Positions 34,010 to 45,515 are shown, counted from the stretch's first letter. The stretch is 64,000 bases of DNA from Nageia nagi (GCA_050084985.1 JBITNC010000001.1:196726001-196790000), one strand, 5' to 3'. The notes: a model not told the origin generated them from the sequence alone. Made by a program: numbers and translations.

Positions 34010-34800
34010 TTAACTAGTATAGAAATTGAACCATCTAACTATGATCAAGATTGCAATAATGTTTTGTGATTGAAGGCTATGGAGGAAGAGATGTCTTCCA
34101 TCAATAGGAATGATACTTGGGAGCTTGTAGATATTCCCAAAGGTAAGAAATATATTGAGTGAAAATGGTTCTATAATACCAAATACAATGCTAATGGTAG
34201 TATTGAAAGACACAAGGTAAGGCTTGTGGCCAAAGGATTTACCCAATGGTATGTCATCAACTATGAATAGACATTTATCCCGATAGTAAGATAAGAGATA
34301 ATTAGATTAGTCCTTCCTTTGGATGCCCACAAGGTTAGCAACTAAATCATATAGATGTCAAAAATGCATTCTTTAATGGCCATATAGATGAAGAGGTCAA
34401 TGTGTAACAACCTTAAGTATTTGAGGTAAAAGGGAGTGAACATCTCATGTACAAGTTAAAGAAGGCACTCCATAGCCTCATGCAAGCTCCAAGAGCTTGG
34501 TAAGTAAGGATTGATGGTTGCTTCCATCAATGTGGTTTCATAATAACTAAGAGTGAGCCCACTCTCTACATCATGAAGAAAGTTTAAGACATATTACTTA
34601 TGTGTTTATACATGGATGATATGATCTATATGGATAGTTGTGAATAATTGAATGATGATTTCAAGGCTTCTATGATGTGAGGATTTGAGATGAAGGATCT
34701 CATACTAATGCAATACTTCTTTGGTATGGAGGTAACTTAAGGTAATGATAAGATTTTCATTTATCAATCCAAATATGCTCATGGCATATTAAATAAGTAT
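34010..34800 (+). pseudogene. copia-1 reverse transcriptase remnant
   Basis: [51 protein letters not shown] and KGFTQ match the start of copia RT closely. The catalytic site reads YMDD with MIY after it at 34609-34620, so the aspartates are intact, but stops and shifts surround it. The next frame begins at 34885 with RNase H. Confidence 0.9.
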
Positions 34801-34884
34801 GGCATGGATTAATACCAACCACTTCCAACTCCAATAGATCATAGAAAGCTATTATGTAAATATGATGGAACAACCAAGGTTGAT

Positions 34885-35310
34885 GTGACCATGTTTAGAA
34901 GCCTAGTTGGGAGCTTGATGTTTCTCACCAACACTAAGCCTGATATTACACATGTTATCTCACTTACAGTGTCAAGGTACATGAGTGATCCTACTGAAGA
35001 ACACATGAAGGCAAACAAGAGGATTATGAGGTATGTTAAAGGTACATCATATTTTGGCATACACTACTATAAGCTTGATGAGGTAAGACTTTGTGATTAT
35101 AGTGACTCTGATTGGGTGAGTAATTTAGATGATATAAAATCTATATTTGAATATTATTTTAGCCTTGGTTCTAGACTCATCTCATGGAGTTCAAATAATA
35201 AAACCATTGTTCCTCTTTCATCTACTAAGGTGGAGTATATTGTGATCACAAATGCTAATGCTCAAGCATTATGGTTAAGGAAAGTTTTGGAGGAACTTAA
35301 TGAGAGATAA
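34885..35310 (+). pseudogene. copia-1 RNase H remnant
   Basis: 141 codons open. FRSLVGSLMFLTNTKPDI is the RT tail, then MRYVKGTSYFGIHY, LCDYSDSDWVSNLDDIKS and LISWSSNNKTIVPLSSTKVEY. These match the copia RNase H blocks GYxDADWAGDxDxRKSTSGY and SxKQxxVALSSxEAEY, with the key Asp and Glu present. More RNase H tail (SKHFNMKYYFIRD, with shifts) runs on to about 35480. Confidence 0.92.
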
Positions 35311-35547
35311 AATGGTCCTACTATTTGTGATAACCAAAGTGCCATTTAATCATCATATAATCAAGTCCATCATACAAGATCTAAGCATTTCAACATGAAG
35401 TATTACTTCATTCGAGATATGGTGGATAAGGACATCATCAAATTGGGACATTGCAACACCTTAGATAACATTATAGATATATTTACCAAATGAGTTTTTA
35501 AAATTAGTTTCTAACAATAAGGAGCCTATTAGTGAGTCCCCTCAGCA

Positions 35548-35560
35548 TCAAAGGGGATAA
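35548..35560 (+). other. copia-1 polypurine tract
   Basis: AAAGGGGATAA precedes the 3' LTR directly. Confidence 0.8.
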
Positions 35561-36077
35561 TGTTGAAAATTTAGCTTGCTTCTTGAGGCCCAAGATCGAG
35601 TTTCATGAGTTTTCCAGCTCTTTATTCATAGGTACAATGCACCTATCAACCTATTCCACAAATTTAATGCACCTAGAAATCTATACCCCATATGTAATAT
35701 GCCTAGCACTAGGTGTAGTATGCCTCAGTCACTAGGATTAATGCACCCAAAACCAAATGCATTACTTCTTGTCCTTTGTACCAAGCACATTGCACATATA
35801 AATATAGCCTGATGGGCTACATTTGATATATGCGAGATTGTAATTTTTACTACTAGTTTATATTAGTTGTTAAATTTTTAAGTTTTAGTTTCACCTAGTT
35901 ATCTTCTAGCATGATAGGGAAGATTTAGAATATTTTAGTTTGCTTTTAGATTGGATTGTAACATGTGATCATGCAACTTGAGTTTATATTTAGCACAATC
36001 TATTTCTAGGTTTGTCCAAAACCTATATATATGTAATGATTTCATTTTTTAAATTAATGAAAATAAAATACATCTCA
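35561..36077 (+). repeat. copia-1 3' LTR (517 bp)
   Basis: Begins TGTTGAAAATTTAGCTTGC, ends CATCTCA and is followed by AGATA. It is the partner of 30939-31429; the 26-bp length difference comes from small indels. Confidence 0.93.
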
Positions 36078-36082
36078 AGATA
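36078..36082. repeat. copia-1 target site duplication, right
   Basis: AGATA, identical to 30934-30938. Confidence 0.9.
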
Positions 36083-36655
36083 TATATGATAATAAGACCA
36101 TAATATGATTAAATATGATTATAATATTACACCTAAGTGGGGCCACCTTAGGAAGAATAAATGTAGGTGTCAATAGATGCCATCCTTTACAAGTATAATG
36201 AAATGAAAACTTTTGAAATGAAATTATGCTTGCAAAGGAATTAAAGGATAAAGAGAAGAAAAATTTGATACTTCCATTATTTATCTATAGAACCATCCAA
36301 ATCATCAAGGAATGATGATGTATATTATCCCCTTTTTACCTTGATTGTGAGATAGAATGACTTGCATGAAGTAGAATCAACCAAGAGAAAAGAATAACCT
36401 AAAAAATAAGAGATATAAAAATATCAAACTTCAAGCATGTATATGATGGTTAACTCATAAAAGATATAGCATTGATAAATAAAGTAAATCATCATAACAT
36501 TTCATCTCATCACAAATGATATAGCACTAATAAATTAATATGATACGCACATATCACCTTTTTTCTATTCTTAGATATATATCATCATAGAAATATCCAA
36601 TGTTTCATTCTTATATGCATACATACAAAAACATAACAAGGTGTGTCAACATTGT

Positions 36656-36850
36656 CATGGGGTACATGCCCCATTCCTAAATGCAACATGTAAGATCATA
36701 ACAAGATATGCTTATATCATCATGAGGTACATGTCCCATTCCCAGATGTAAATAAGATATACCATCATTGTCATGAGGTACATGTCCCATTCCCAAATGT
36801 AAATAAGATATACCATCATTTTCATGAGGTACATGTCCCATTCCTAGATA
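36656..36850. repeat. CATGAGGTACATG tandem repeats
   Basis: Units begin at 36656, 36721, 36772 and 36823; the last three are exactly 51 bp apart. Each has CATG(A/G)GGTACATG(T/C)CCCATTCC. The same core word is dispersed in gypsy-1. Confidence 0.85.
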
Positions 36851-36899
36851 TAGACATAAAAAGAACTATCATGAATAATATGATTAATAGCCTATCAAT

Positions 36900-37165
36900 A
36901 TAGTGATTGGTTTAGTTCCTATCAACAAGCTAACCCAAAAAATGGTTGGTTTAGTCCCAATTGAATGTGTGATTGTTATGGCAATTACAATGATGATTGA
37001 TTTAGTATCAATCAACAAAATAACCCAAAAGAATGGTCAATTTAGTCCCAATAAATATGTGTGATTATTTTGGTAATTAGAATGATTCTTGATTTAATTC
37101 CAATCAACAAACTAACCCAAAAGAATGGTTCATTTAATCGCAACCAAGTGATCATAAAAATAGTG
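36900..37165. repeat. Approximately 95-bp repeats, GGTTTAGTCCCAAT type
   Basis: Three imperfect units with GATTGATTTAGT, CAATCAACAAACTAACCCAAAA and GAATGGTT words. They are related in phrasing to the 47-bp units of gypsy-1, about two of which would make one unit here. Confidence 0.65.
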
Positions 37166-37280
37166 ATGGTTATTTAACATCCACCCAATAAGGATGTGAT
37201 CATGAAAATTATGATGCTTATTTAATATCCACCCAACAAAGATATAGTAACCATGTGCATAATTATATATTATCAAAATT

Positions 37281-37320
37281 ACAAGAAAGGATAGAGATAC
37301 ACAAGAAAGGATAGAGATAC
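37281..37320. repeat. Perfect 20-bp tandem duplication
   Basis: ACAAGAAAGGATAGAGATAC occurs twice head to tail. Identity against a strongly diverged background suggests a recent slip. Confidence 0.95.
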
Positions 37321-37560
37321 CCCCTTGTTTCTTACCTTTTATGTGATGTGTTGATGTGGTAGTAGCTAATTTTACTTGATTTATGATTTATGCCCCAACA
37401 TTAGAACTAGTATCAACATTCGCACTTAGCTCTATCAAATGAATTATGTTGAGGTGCTAGTGAATATTTCATGTGTGTAGCCTTCTTGCTTGATCTAATA
37501 ATCATATTTTGTTTGATCTCCAATGCTTTTGCATTGGTGTTATACTGAGAATGTGCTTGA

Positions 37561-38639
37561 ACATGTCATGAACATGTGGGGAATGTGACACCTTAGAATT
37601 AAAAAATTTATTTATTCTTTCCAAGAACCTTATTCTTAAATATATGTTAGCCCTACAGTAATTTTTGTATTATGTTCATCTGGAAGGATAAATTTTTCAA
37701 AGGTTTTATGGAAACTATAAAGGAATGGCAATGTGAGCATGGAGGTTAACATATATGTTAGGCATTTTGAGGTAAATGAATTCCATATTTGAGTAATTGA
37801 CATAAATTTCAAGGAGTTAGTTAATTCTTACAACATGAGATCATTTTCGGTAAAGGAAAACGAGTTTTAATGAGCATCTCAGAAATTATATCCTAATTTT
37901 AGCTTAAATAGGCTAATTGTTGGTTTATATATAATTTTCATTATTGAAACAGTGGGGACTGGTACAAGAGAGCTAGGTTGAGTATTGTAAGCTTATTTTC
38001 ATTATTTACAGAGATTTACATCATTAGGTAAGGGTAAAACTTGGATTTTTCATGATTTTAGTTTTATTTTGGCCTAGTTTTTGTTAAATTGACCTAGTTT
38101 TTATTATGTAGGATGAATATATCAGAGTAAGAGAACCATAGGGCTTATTTGCTCTACCACAACAAGATATCTATGCATGTGGTGAGTTTCTAAAGGCTTT
38201 TTATTTTAATTTTGGTTAAAATTTAGAAATTTAGGAGGTTTTAAGGGTTAAATTGTTAGTAACCCTAGGGTTAGTGTTTTGAGAACTACAACCTTATTAT
38301 TTTGGCCTATAAAGGTGTCATGTGAGATTGCTTTCATGGTTTTAGAGGATGGTAGGGGTAAATGCAATTTCCCCTAGGTTTCAAATAAATTAGCCCTAGA
38401 AAGCCTAGCATGAGCATTGGTGTGAGCATTGGTGCTAATATAACAAATAGTATATCATTTAATGGTTTTGGTTATTATTTTGTTTTGATGTGTTATTTCC
38501 ATTTAGCATGCAAAAATAAAAAATATCTTATTTAATATTTTCAAAAAGTAATATAAATGACTAACACATACATTTGTTTATATTTGATGAAGTGCCAACA
38601 ATTCCTCATGGAGTCAAAGTTGATGTTTAAGAGTTGGAA
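37561..38639. other. Unexplained DNA
   Basis: No LTR, domain or repeat relationship was recognised. It precedes the plant mobile domain remnant and may be part of the same element. Confidence 0.4.
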
Positions 38640-38960
38640 ATGATGCATGGTTTGGAGGGACAAGTTTATAGATGGTGTTCTAGTTATACTTCATAATATT
38701 GGCATAGGATATTTACTACATTCTCCCTATGTTCATGTACATAAGGAATTACTCATAACCCTAATGGAGAGATGGCATGAAAAGACCAATACCTTTCATT
38801 TTACTACTAGATAGGTTACCATCATTCTTGAGGATATACATAGGATCCTCTAGGTGCCCATAAAGATATTTCCCATCTACTTGGAGGAGAACATGAGTGA
38901 CACGTAATGCAAGACCTCTACAAAGTGGCTGAAGAGATTAGAATGAATGAAACTATGTAA
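38640..38960 (+). pseudogene. Plant mobile domain (PMD/MAIN-like) remnant
   Basis: The plus strand reads SPYVHVHKELLITLMERWHE, then KTNTFHFTTR, a stop, VTIILEDIHRIL, a stop and VPIKIF. Plant mobile domain proteins have (L)xxxLVERWxxETHTFHLPxGExTxTLEDVxxLLGLPVDG, an ordered match of eight or so conserved positions. PMD proteins are found free in plant genomes and inside Mutator-like and Ty3/gypsy elements (family knowledge). Stops replace the glycine-glutamate and leucine-glycine positions. No LTRs or transposase were tied to it. Confidence 0.7.
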
Positions 38961-39394
38961 AATTACATTTAGAACTAAGATGTAAATTCATTTTTTTTAA
39001 ATTTTAATATTTGCAATACATCATCCATATCACTTAGTACATTTATAATACTATAATACATATAATACTAGGTATGTTATCTTTATCTATTATGTAGTTA
39101 TCATTGTATGATATACTATTATATTATCATTATTAGGCTTTATTTTTTGTCATGTTTTTTCACTTACATCATGTTTCATATGGGGGCCATAAGTCCTTGA
39201 AATTATTTCATATATTATTTCTTTTTAGGTTGATTCCATACTTTAACATAGGACATGATCATTAATAGAATCCACTCTTCCAACAACTTCATAAGCCTAG
39301 TTTTGATTTCTTACTTTCTTATTAACATATTTTTATATATTTGAATACATATGTTACTATTTTTTTTTCATATATTTTAATAATAAGGTTTGGG
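38961..39394. other. AT-rich DNA left of copia-2
   Basis: No feature recognised. It should be continuous with 58955 onward if copia-2 is ignored, but no convincing target duplication was found (TTGGG against TTAGA). Confidence 0.4.
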
Positions 39395-39850
39395 TGAGAC
39401 AATTGATGCTAAATAATCTATTACAATAAGGAACCAAAGTTACATATATGTAGCTCCATGGAGTAACTGAAGTTAAACTCTCATGGAGGTTACAAGATCA
39501 AAAAGTAAATGCATTAATATTGTTATAAAAATCTCCATCAAATCCTACTACAAATGGATAAAATGAGTTAATAAATATTCAAGAGGTTTACAACATGAAT
39601 ACTACAAAGTGGAATGAAGAAAAATGCACTAGAAATGATTAAAAAAATGTAAAAAAAAAATATTTGTAACTACAAAAGACTACTAAAAAGCATGTTCCAG
39701 AAATAAATGCAATTGTATTTTATATGAAACATGGAAGGGATAGAAATAAGATCATGTTTAGTAGGAGAATCATGTAAGGAACCATGTTTTATAATAGTGA
39801 ATTGAATCCTTCAAATTATCTTGATTTTGGTTGGCTCAAACTCAAATATA
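39395..39850 (-). repeat. copia-2 3' LTR
   Basis: Matches 58540-58954: TGAGACAATTGATGC, TAGCTCCATGGAGTAA, CTCATGGAGGTTACAAGA and TTGGCTCAAA. It is about 40 bp longer through indels. On its outer transcriptional side the minus strand reads TTTAAGAGGGAG, a PPT. Confidence 0.9.
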
Positions 39851-40700
39851 CTCCCTCTTAAAGGTGAGGGGACTAACTAGGATGTCCCTTAACTTCACAA
39901 ACTAAGATTTGGCAACTCCTTTGGTGAACAAGTCTACAAAATTATCTTCTCTTGTAATGGTGCAACTTAATAACCTTCTTCTCCACCATGTCTCTAATGA
40001 AGTGGTACTTCATGTCAAAGTGTTTGGATATGTTATGATGCATTAGATTTTTGGCTAACTATATAGTACTCAAATTATCACAAACCAAGCTTGTGGGGCC
40101 AATTTTTATTTCTCCAATCTCCTTAAATACTTTCCTCAATTACAATGCTTGGACACTAGCACTTATGATAGTAATGTACTTTGCTTATATGGAAGAAAGA
40201 ATAACAATAGTTTATTTCTTTGAACACCATGTAACAAGACCATATCCAAGGCTAAAATAATTCCCTAAAGTTGATATACCTAATAAGTTATACATCATGC
40301 TTCATGTAATAGTGGATGCTAAATCATCTACATATCTTAAGATTATTTTGGAATATTTGAGGTGAATTTCTGAAGGGTACTCATATACCTAGATACAAGT
40401 GAAATAGCATGACAAATATCATACCTTGAATTGGTTAGGAACATCAAAATCCCCATAATGCTCCTATATGTGTCCATTTTAACTCCAAAAACTCCACCAT
40501 ATTTTCTCAATAACTCTCCATAAGCTATTTATGTTGCAACAACTATACAATTCTTCATGCTAAACTTTTTCAACAAATCATTGACATATTTGGTTTGAGA
40601 TATAAACATTTTAATATCACTTTGATATACCTACAAACTAAGAAAGTAGTACATCTGGCCTAGGTCCTTCATCTCAAATTATTACATCATAGAAATCTTG
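39851..40700 (-). pseudogene. copia-2 RNase H remnant
   Basis: Minus-strand readings contain FSLGYGLVTWCSKK, VILSSI and a stop and AKYITI (normally VALSSxEAEYxA), LRKVFKEIGEIKIGPTSLVC then DNLSTI, SKHFDMKYHFIRDMVEKKVI and LHHYK. This is the ordered tail of copia RNase H. Catalytic glutamate appears lost. Stops throughout. Confidence 0.85.
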
Positions 40701-41440
40701 AAAGCATCATTTAGTTTTTGATTGCTATCAAAGTAAATCGAATCATCCACATAAAGGAAAACATGCAAAATATCAGTATCTTCAATCTTGTAGTATAATA
40801 TTAGCTCACTCTTACTTCTCATGAAGCCATATTGGTGTAAGTAGCCATAAATCATTTAGTACCAATCCCTTGGGGCTTAGCTAAGGTCATACAAGACCTT
40901 CTTCAACCTATACATAAGATGCTCTTTACATTTCATCTAAAACCCTTGGGGTTGTTGCACAAAAATATCTTCATTAAGGTAACCATTCAAGAATGTAGTC
41001 TTGACATTCATGTAGTATACCTTCTATCCTTTATGGGAAGCAATGGAGAGAACCATCCTCATTTTTCTTTTCTAGAAACTAGAGCAAATGTTTTCTCATA
41101 ATCAATCTCATACCTTTGAGTGAAGCCTTTGGCCACAAGCCTAGCCTTTTGCCTTTCAATACTCCCATCATTGTTGTACTTAGTTTTATAGACCCATTTA
41201 GAGCTTACAACCTTCTTACCCTTTGGAATCTCCAAAAGCTTACATGTTTTAATTTTCTTGATGGAGTTCATTTTCTCTGGCATAGCCTTCATCCACACAT
41301 CATTAGTGCTTGCATTTTTATAACAAGATGGTTCTAAATCAATAATAGTAATTAAGGCAAAATTAACCATTTCAATCCTATTTGCTACTTTATCTATCTC
41401 TTGTGCCTATGATCTTATTACTTTTCTTAAAAAATTATGA
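40701..41440 (-). pseudogene. copia-2 reverse transcriptase remnant
   Basis: The open frame 41370-41059 has VWMKAMPEKMNSIKKIKTCK, LLEIPKGKKVVSSKWVYKTK and [20 protein letters not shown], a near-consensus copia RT start. Further on the minus strand reads HVFLYVDDSIYFDS, so the YVDD catalytic site (40742-40753) is intact while the surrounding frame is not. The upstream edge at 41446 is where gypsy-3 was inserted. Confidence 0.92.
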
Positions 41441-41441
41441 T

Positions 41442-41446
41442 CTAAT
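41442..41446. repeat. gypsy-3 target site duplication, left
   Basis: CTAAT; the right-hand copy at 56157-56161 reads CTAAC. One mismatch in five is compatible with age. Confidence 0.7.
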
Positions 41447-43513
41447 TGTATTCCTTCAAAATAACACTCAAAATTTGGGTAATTCTATTTTTCATTCTTC
41501 ATTATTTCATTCTTCACTACTCGAGAGTTATGTATATAAGAGTACTCGAGGGGAACATTATTCTTTTAGAGTCTTCATGAGTTGTAAAATTTTGTATTCT
41601 TTCATCATAAATACCCCCTCTTCTTATTTCTTTTCTTTAGGGTGTTAGGAGTCATTTTTATTATTATTACATGAGAATTATATGAAAAAAGCCATCCAAG
41701 AGTTTTGTCATTCTTTAGTACATGTGGATTATATAAATTAGGTTACCCAAAAGTTATGTCAATAAGACTTGTGTCAATTTTGTATTCTTTTATTCTTTAG
41801 TGATCGGGAGTTGAGAGTCCCCAAGAATCATGTCATCTTCTCCAAGTATACTCAAGAAGTCATGTATGTAAAAGTTCTTGAAATCATATTTATTACCTTA
41901 GAGTCTTTAGGAATTATTGGCACAAATGTCCAAAACTTGTACATATTCAAAGTTCCATTTTTGAAGAATATCAACAAATCCCAATGATTTTGAAGGATGA
42001 CATCATAGTTTTCAATCAAAATCAACGGGCCCCAAAATAGATAGTAATGGGTGCAAATTCTCGAAGAATATCAACAGAGCTTGATGATTTCAAGAGGTGA
42101 TATCACACAATTTTAGTAAAAATAAGTAGGTCTTGGATAAATCAAAATTTCTATAGAGCCCATTGATTCTAGGAGATGACATCATGATTTTTAGCTAAAA
42201 TCAGTGGGTCCCAATTGAATCAAAATATAAATAGTACCTAGGGATTTTGAGAGATGATGTCATAATTTTTGGCTAGAATCAATGAGTCTCAATCAAATCA
42301 AAATATCAATAAAGCTTGGTAATTTTGAAGGATGATGTCATAAATTTTGGTAAAAATAAGCAAGTCCTAGAAGAACCAGATCATCAACAGAGCCCAAAAG
42401 AAGAACATAGAGCCTGCCAAGTAAGTGGAAGAGTAATGTATGAGAAAGAACATCTGAGTCCACTTCATTTTAAGTGTTTGACCCCTAGGCCCTATTAATG
42501 TGTCGACACCAACTCATTTTTGCATAACAGTGGTAATTCTTCTCAATCCAAGTGAACATAATGTCTACTAGCCATCATTACTCTAATTACTGACATCCAC
42601 AATAGAGATCATAAAGATTATACAGAAGTAGATAACAGCTAATAAAGCATACAACCAAATCATACCAATCAGTGTGCAATTAAATAATTACTCAATCAAC
42701 TACAATGCTACCCTTAATTATCTATAGTGCTACCTTCAATCACCAATAATGTTATATTTAATTAGCTATAAGGTCAAGGAAGGAGTAGTCAACGACATGT
42801 CAAAAAGATTACAGCTCTATGGAAATGGTTGATCAGAAGTTACAAATCCTTATATAGTTCATGTTGATTAGTACTTGTTCATTATATAATATAGCATAGT
42901 TGTAGCATTTATGTAAATATCGTTTTTGTAGTTGTTTCATTCAACGGTAGTAGTAATGTACATTAATGAGATCCAACCACCCAAAGGAGGAGGAAGTTGT
43001 ATAAATAGCTAGTTTTTAGAAATTCAGAAGGTCAAACATTTTAGAAAATTTTCCCTAATCTATAAAATCAATTCACATATGATAATGTAAATAGACAATT
43101 CTTTTCCCTCTTGCAACAAAGTGGCTATTATTGCTTTTGTGAATGTTATGTGTGGAATGTTTTCTTCAAATTATGGTTATGTATTGTGATTACGAGACCC
43201 CAAGTGCAAGATAGTCTGCTATTCTTAATCTTGGCTATGGATTACTACTTGTGCTACAATGCTTGAGTTGTGAATTTCCTATTTTAGTTATTTATTTACT
43301 TATCTCTTTCTTGTAACTCTTCATCTTTTTATTCCTTTCCTATTACTTTTGATCTTAAATATAGATAGGAATTGACCTATAAATTGAAGATTGAGTAGAA
43401 AATCAATACGAGCACATCCCCACCACCTTTTGCTCTTTCAAGGAACCTACCATTGTAAGAAGTGGAGAACACAATGAGACCAAACCCTTAAGGTTATGCT
43501 ATACCAATCAATA
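41447..43513 (+). repeat. gypsy-3 5' LTR (2067 bp)
   Basis: Starts TGTATTCCTTCAAAATAACA and is colinear with 54076-56156 to GGTTATGCTATACC. It contains a 78-bp repeat array in its left half. Near 42475-42530 it holds about 60 bp absent from the other LTR, and it lacks the 97-bp duplication found there. Confidence 0.93.
41998..42385. repeat. 78-bp repeats with TGA(C/T)(A/G)TCA cores, 5' LTR
   Basis: TGACATCA, TGATATCA, TGACATCA, TGATGTCA and TGATGTCA begin at 41998, 42098, 42177, 42255 and 42333, giving spacings of 100, 79, 78 and 78. Units read GATTTTGA(A/G)(G/A)GATGA, the core, ATTTTTGG(C/T)(T/A)A(A/G)AAT, (A/G)G(T/C)CC and ATCAAAATAT. The 8-bp cores resemble bZIP-type binding sites; regulatory use is inference. 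Confidence 0.85.
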
Positions 43514-43527
43514 ATAGCCAATTCCAT

Positions 43528-43548
43528 TTTTGGCATGCCTAGTGGGAC
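43528..43548 (+). other. gypsy-3 primer binding site
   Basis: TTTGGCATGCCTAGTGGGAC lies 14 bp after the LTR end, an unusually wide gap if the LTR end is right. TGGCatGCC-x-xGTGGGAC resembles PBSs of other plant gypsy elements. The paired tRNA was not determined. Confidence 0.6.
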
Positions 43549-43879
43549 AAGCTAAATTTTATATTTAGTGGGTATTGTTAGGCCTAATAGCCTTGTCTGG
43601 TGGGTTATCAAATTGATCCTTAAAGATTAAGGTTTTTGTAACCATATTGGTGACCCTGCTATCAACCAATCAAATTTTTTGAACCTTGACACCTTTGAAA
43701 TGTAGGCTAACTAAAAGTAGTGCTAGAAATTCCCTTAGACAACCTAGATTTCAAGAGTTATCACTTCTTTATAGGAGGAATAGATGAAAGATATCTTGGG
43801 TTATGTATCCTTTGATCCCTTTAAGGGTTACCCCTTTTTCAGTTGTATTTGACACATTCCCAAAAATTCCTTTGCTTCC

Positions 43880-45480
43880 TTCACCTCCTATACATCCTCC
43901 AAGTATGGGTCAACTAGCAAACTTCCCTACCTAAAATAATAGTCATCCTTAGTTGTAGCTACTAATTCACTACCTATACCTCAAACAACTTTTAAATTTT
44001 TTCCTAAATATGATGGCTCTAAAAAGATGCCATATGAGCACTATCAATATGTATCGTTGTTAGCTTCAAGTTTTGATATTACTTGTGAAACTATTATGAT
44101 AAGGTTATTATCACACTCTTTTAAAGGCAAAGTAGCTGAATGGTTCAGAACTCTCACCCCTAATCTATAAATTCATAAGGAGAGTTGTGTCAAGCCTTGA
44201 TTAAAATATTTTCTATAGATGGCAATGATAGCATGTTCCTTAGCCTTATAGCATGTATCAAAAGGCATCCACATGAATCTATTAATGATTTTAATATAAA
44301 ATTTGAGAGAACATGGAAATCCATACTAGCAAGGATTAGACCAACAAATGCTCAAGCTCTGGTATATTACCAAAAATATTTTCTTCTTGACCTCAATATG
44401 CTTATTGTTATGTTAGGAGATAAATTCCCAAATGTTTACCAGATAGCAAAGATTGCAAAACATACCTTAGTGTCTTTTAGTAAAATGTATCCCAAAACAA
44501 TCATGCTTGTATTTCCAAGTTTACCTCCTAAATAGACTCCACAAATAGGACACCCTAGAGTCTTGGCCTTACCACCTCCTCTCAAGCCTACTATTCAAAA
44601 TTAGCTACCAGCATTACCTACTCTTGCATCCATAAGCATTGGTACTGAACTTAAATCTTAAGAAGAGGAGAGGATAAGGTAGTTGGAGATAACTATTAGA
44701 AATCTATCCAACAAGCTCACTCTGCAAGAAAGGTAGAATCATGGTTTCAACTATAGAAGATATGATAATCAGTATCAATCAAGATTCCAACCTAAGGTTA
44801 ATCAACTAGAATAGTCTAGTCCTCTTAAAATAATTAAGAATGTTGTTATGACTAGTGTTATAGATAGTGCTACTTTAGGCATTATGGAATGGTGTCCACA
44901 TGTTTAGCTCCTCATTTTTCAAATTCATGCATGGTATATCAACATAAATAATTAGAGTTACATTCTAACCAGATAGTAGAACTTGGTTCAGATCCTACTA
45001 GTAACACCATAATGGTCAACTTTTGGATTTTGGGATATGCTAGTTAATAAGCCAATTATGTTCAAACTAGAGTAACTTCTTCAGCAACCCCACAGTAGCC
45101 TTAAGCCACTTAGTAGTATCAATTTCACACACAAGCTCATCCTGAACTTAAAAAAGCTAAGACTCCCTTAGTTCAACCACAAAACCAACATCATCAAGTC
45201 CCATATAATGTAGGTGTTGTTCCATCAAGTTTGGGTACTATCCTATCAAACATAGGTACCAGTGCTCTGGTTGAAATAAACCCCATTGCAATAAGAAAAG
45301 AAGTCTCAGAGAAAGAAAGACCTGGCACATTGAGATATCCTTTTATCATTGATTATCATAAAGAAAAGGTTGCTCAACATTTCAAAACATGTCAATAAGT
45401 GGAACCAAGTAAGTCCATCTCATATGCTCCATATAATATTGTGGAAGAATTGAAGAAAACTCCTTCAAAGATGACTATGT
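43880..45480 (+). pseudogene. gypsy-3 gag remnant
   Basis: FPKYDGSKKMPYEHYQMYVS-like wording spread over shifting frames, LLSHSFKGKVAEWFRTLTPN (the gag WF-x-x-L block) and the open frame 44185-44535 with MCQALIKIFSIDGNDSMFLS and NDFNIKFERTWKSI (normally F...F..R...). A proline- and glutamine-rich linker with repeated PQ and HPQ follows to about 45260. Later a FCIFHKDHGHxT-like RYPFIIDYHKEKVAQHFKTC is a decayed zinc-knuckle-type region. Confidence 0.8.
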
Positions 45481-45515
45481 TTGATGCTTTGAAGATACCA
45501 GGTTAATTAGATCTT

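Larger units (their letters stand above)
30939..36077 (+). mobile_element. copia-1: Ty1/copia LTR retrotransposon
   Basis: Plus-strand element of 5139 bp with TGTTG...CTCA LTRs, a degenerate initiator-Met-type PBS, gag, protease region, integrase, RT, RNase H and a PPT. AGATA is duplicated exactly on both sides (30934-30938 and 36078-36082). Two unoccupied versions of the target exist in this window at about 4755 and 12290, both reading through the site. Polyprotein frames are broken by many stops, but long recognisable stretches remain. Confidence 0.95.
30237..36174 (-). repeat. gypsy-1-family 3' LTR, split by copia-1
   Basis: 30237-30938 plus 36083-36174 match the complete gypsy-1 LTR (11611-12398) from end to end, for example AACATTTAAGTATGCA and AGAGATACTTACATTTATAT. 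The two parts join at the AAGATA word that copia-1 duplicated. The right end (GTGTCAATA) abuts the same PPT-like AAAGGATGGCAT (minus strand) as in gypsy-1, identifying it as a 3' LTR. The left end CATTGA is a decayed TGTTGA. Confidence 0.88.
36175..37560 (-). mobile_element. gypsy-1-family 3' internal region, second copy
   Basis: Colinear with 4840-6150 of gypsy-1 and attached to the split LTR. No coding region of this copy is present: similarity fades between 37380 and 37560, so the element is truncated. It contains tandem arrays different in unit length from those of gypsy-1. Confidence 0.75.

Noticed and set aside
39390-39394. TTGGG and TTAGA (58955-58959) as the copia-2 target duplication
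   Set aside because: Only three of five bases agree; not better than chance.
40919-41337. Plus-strand frames over copia-2 RT
   Set aside because: Antisense to a clear minus-strand RT with its YVDD site.
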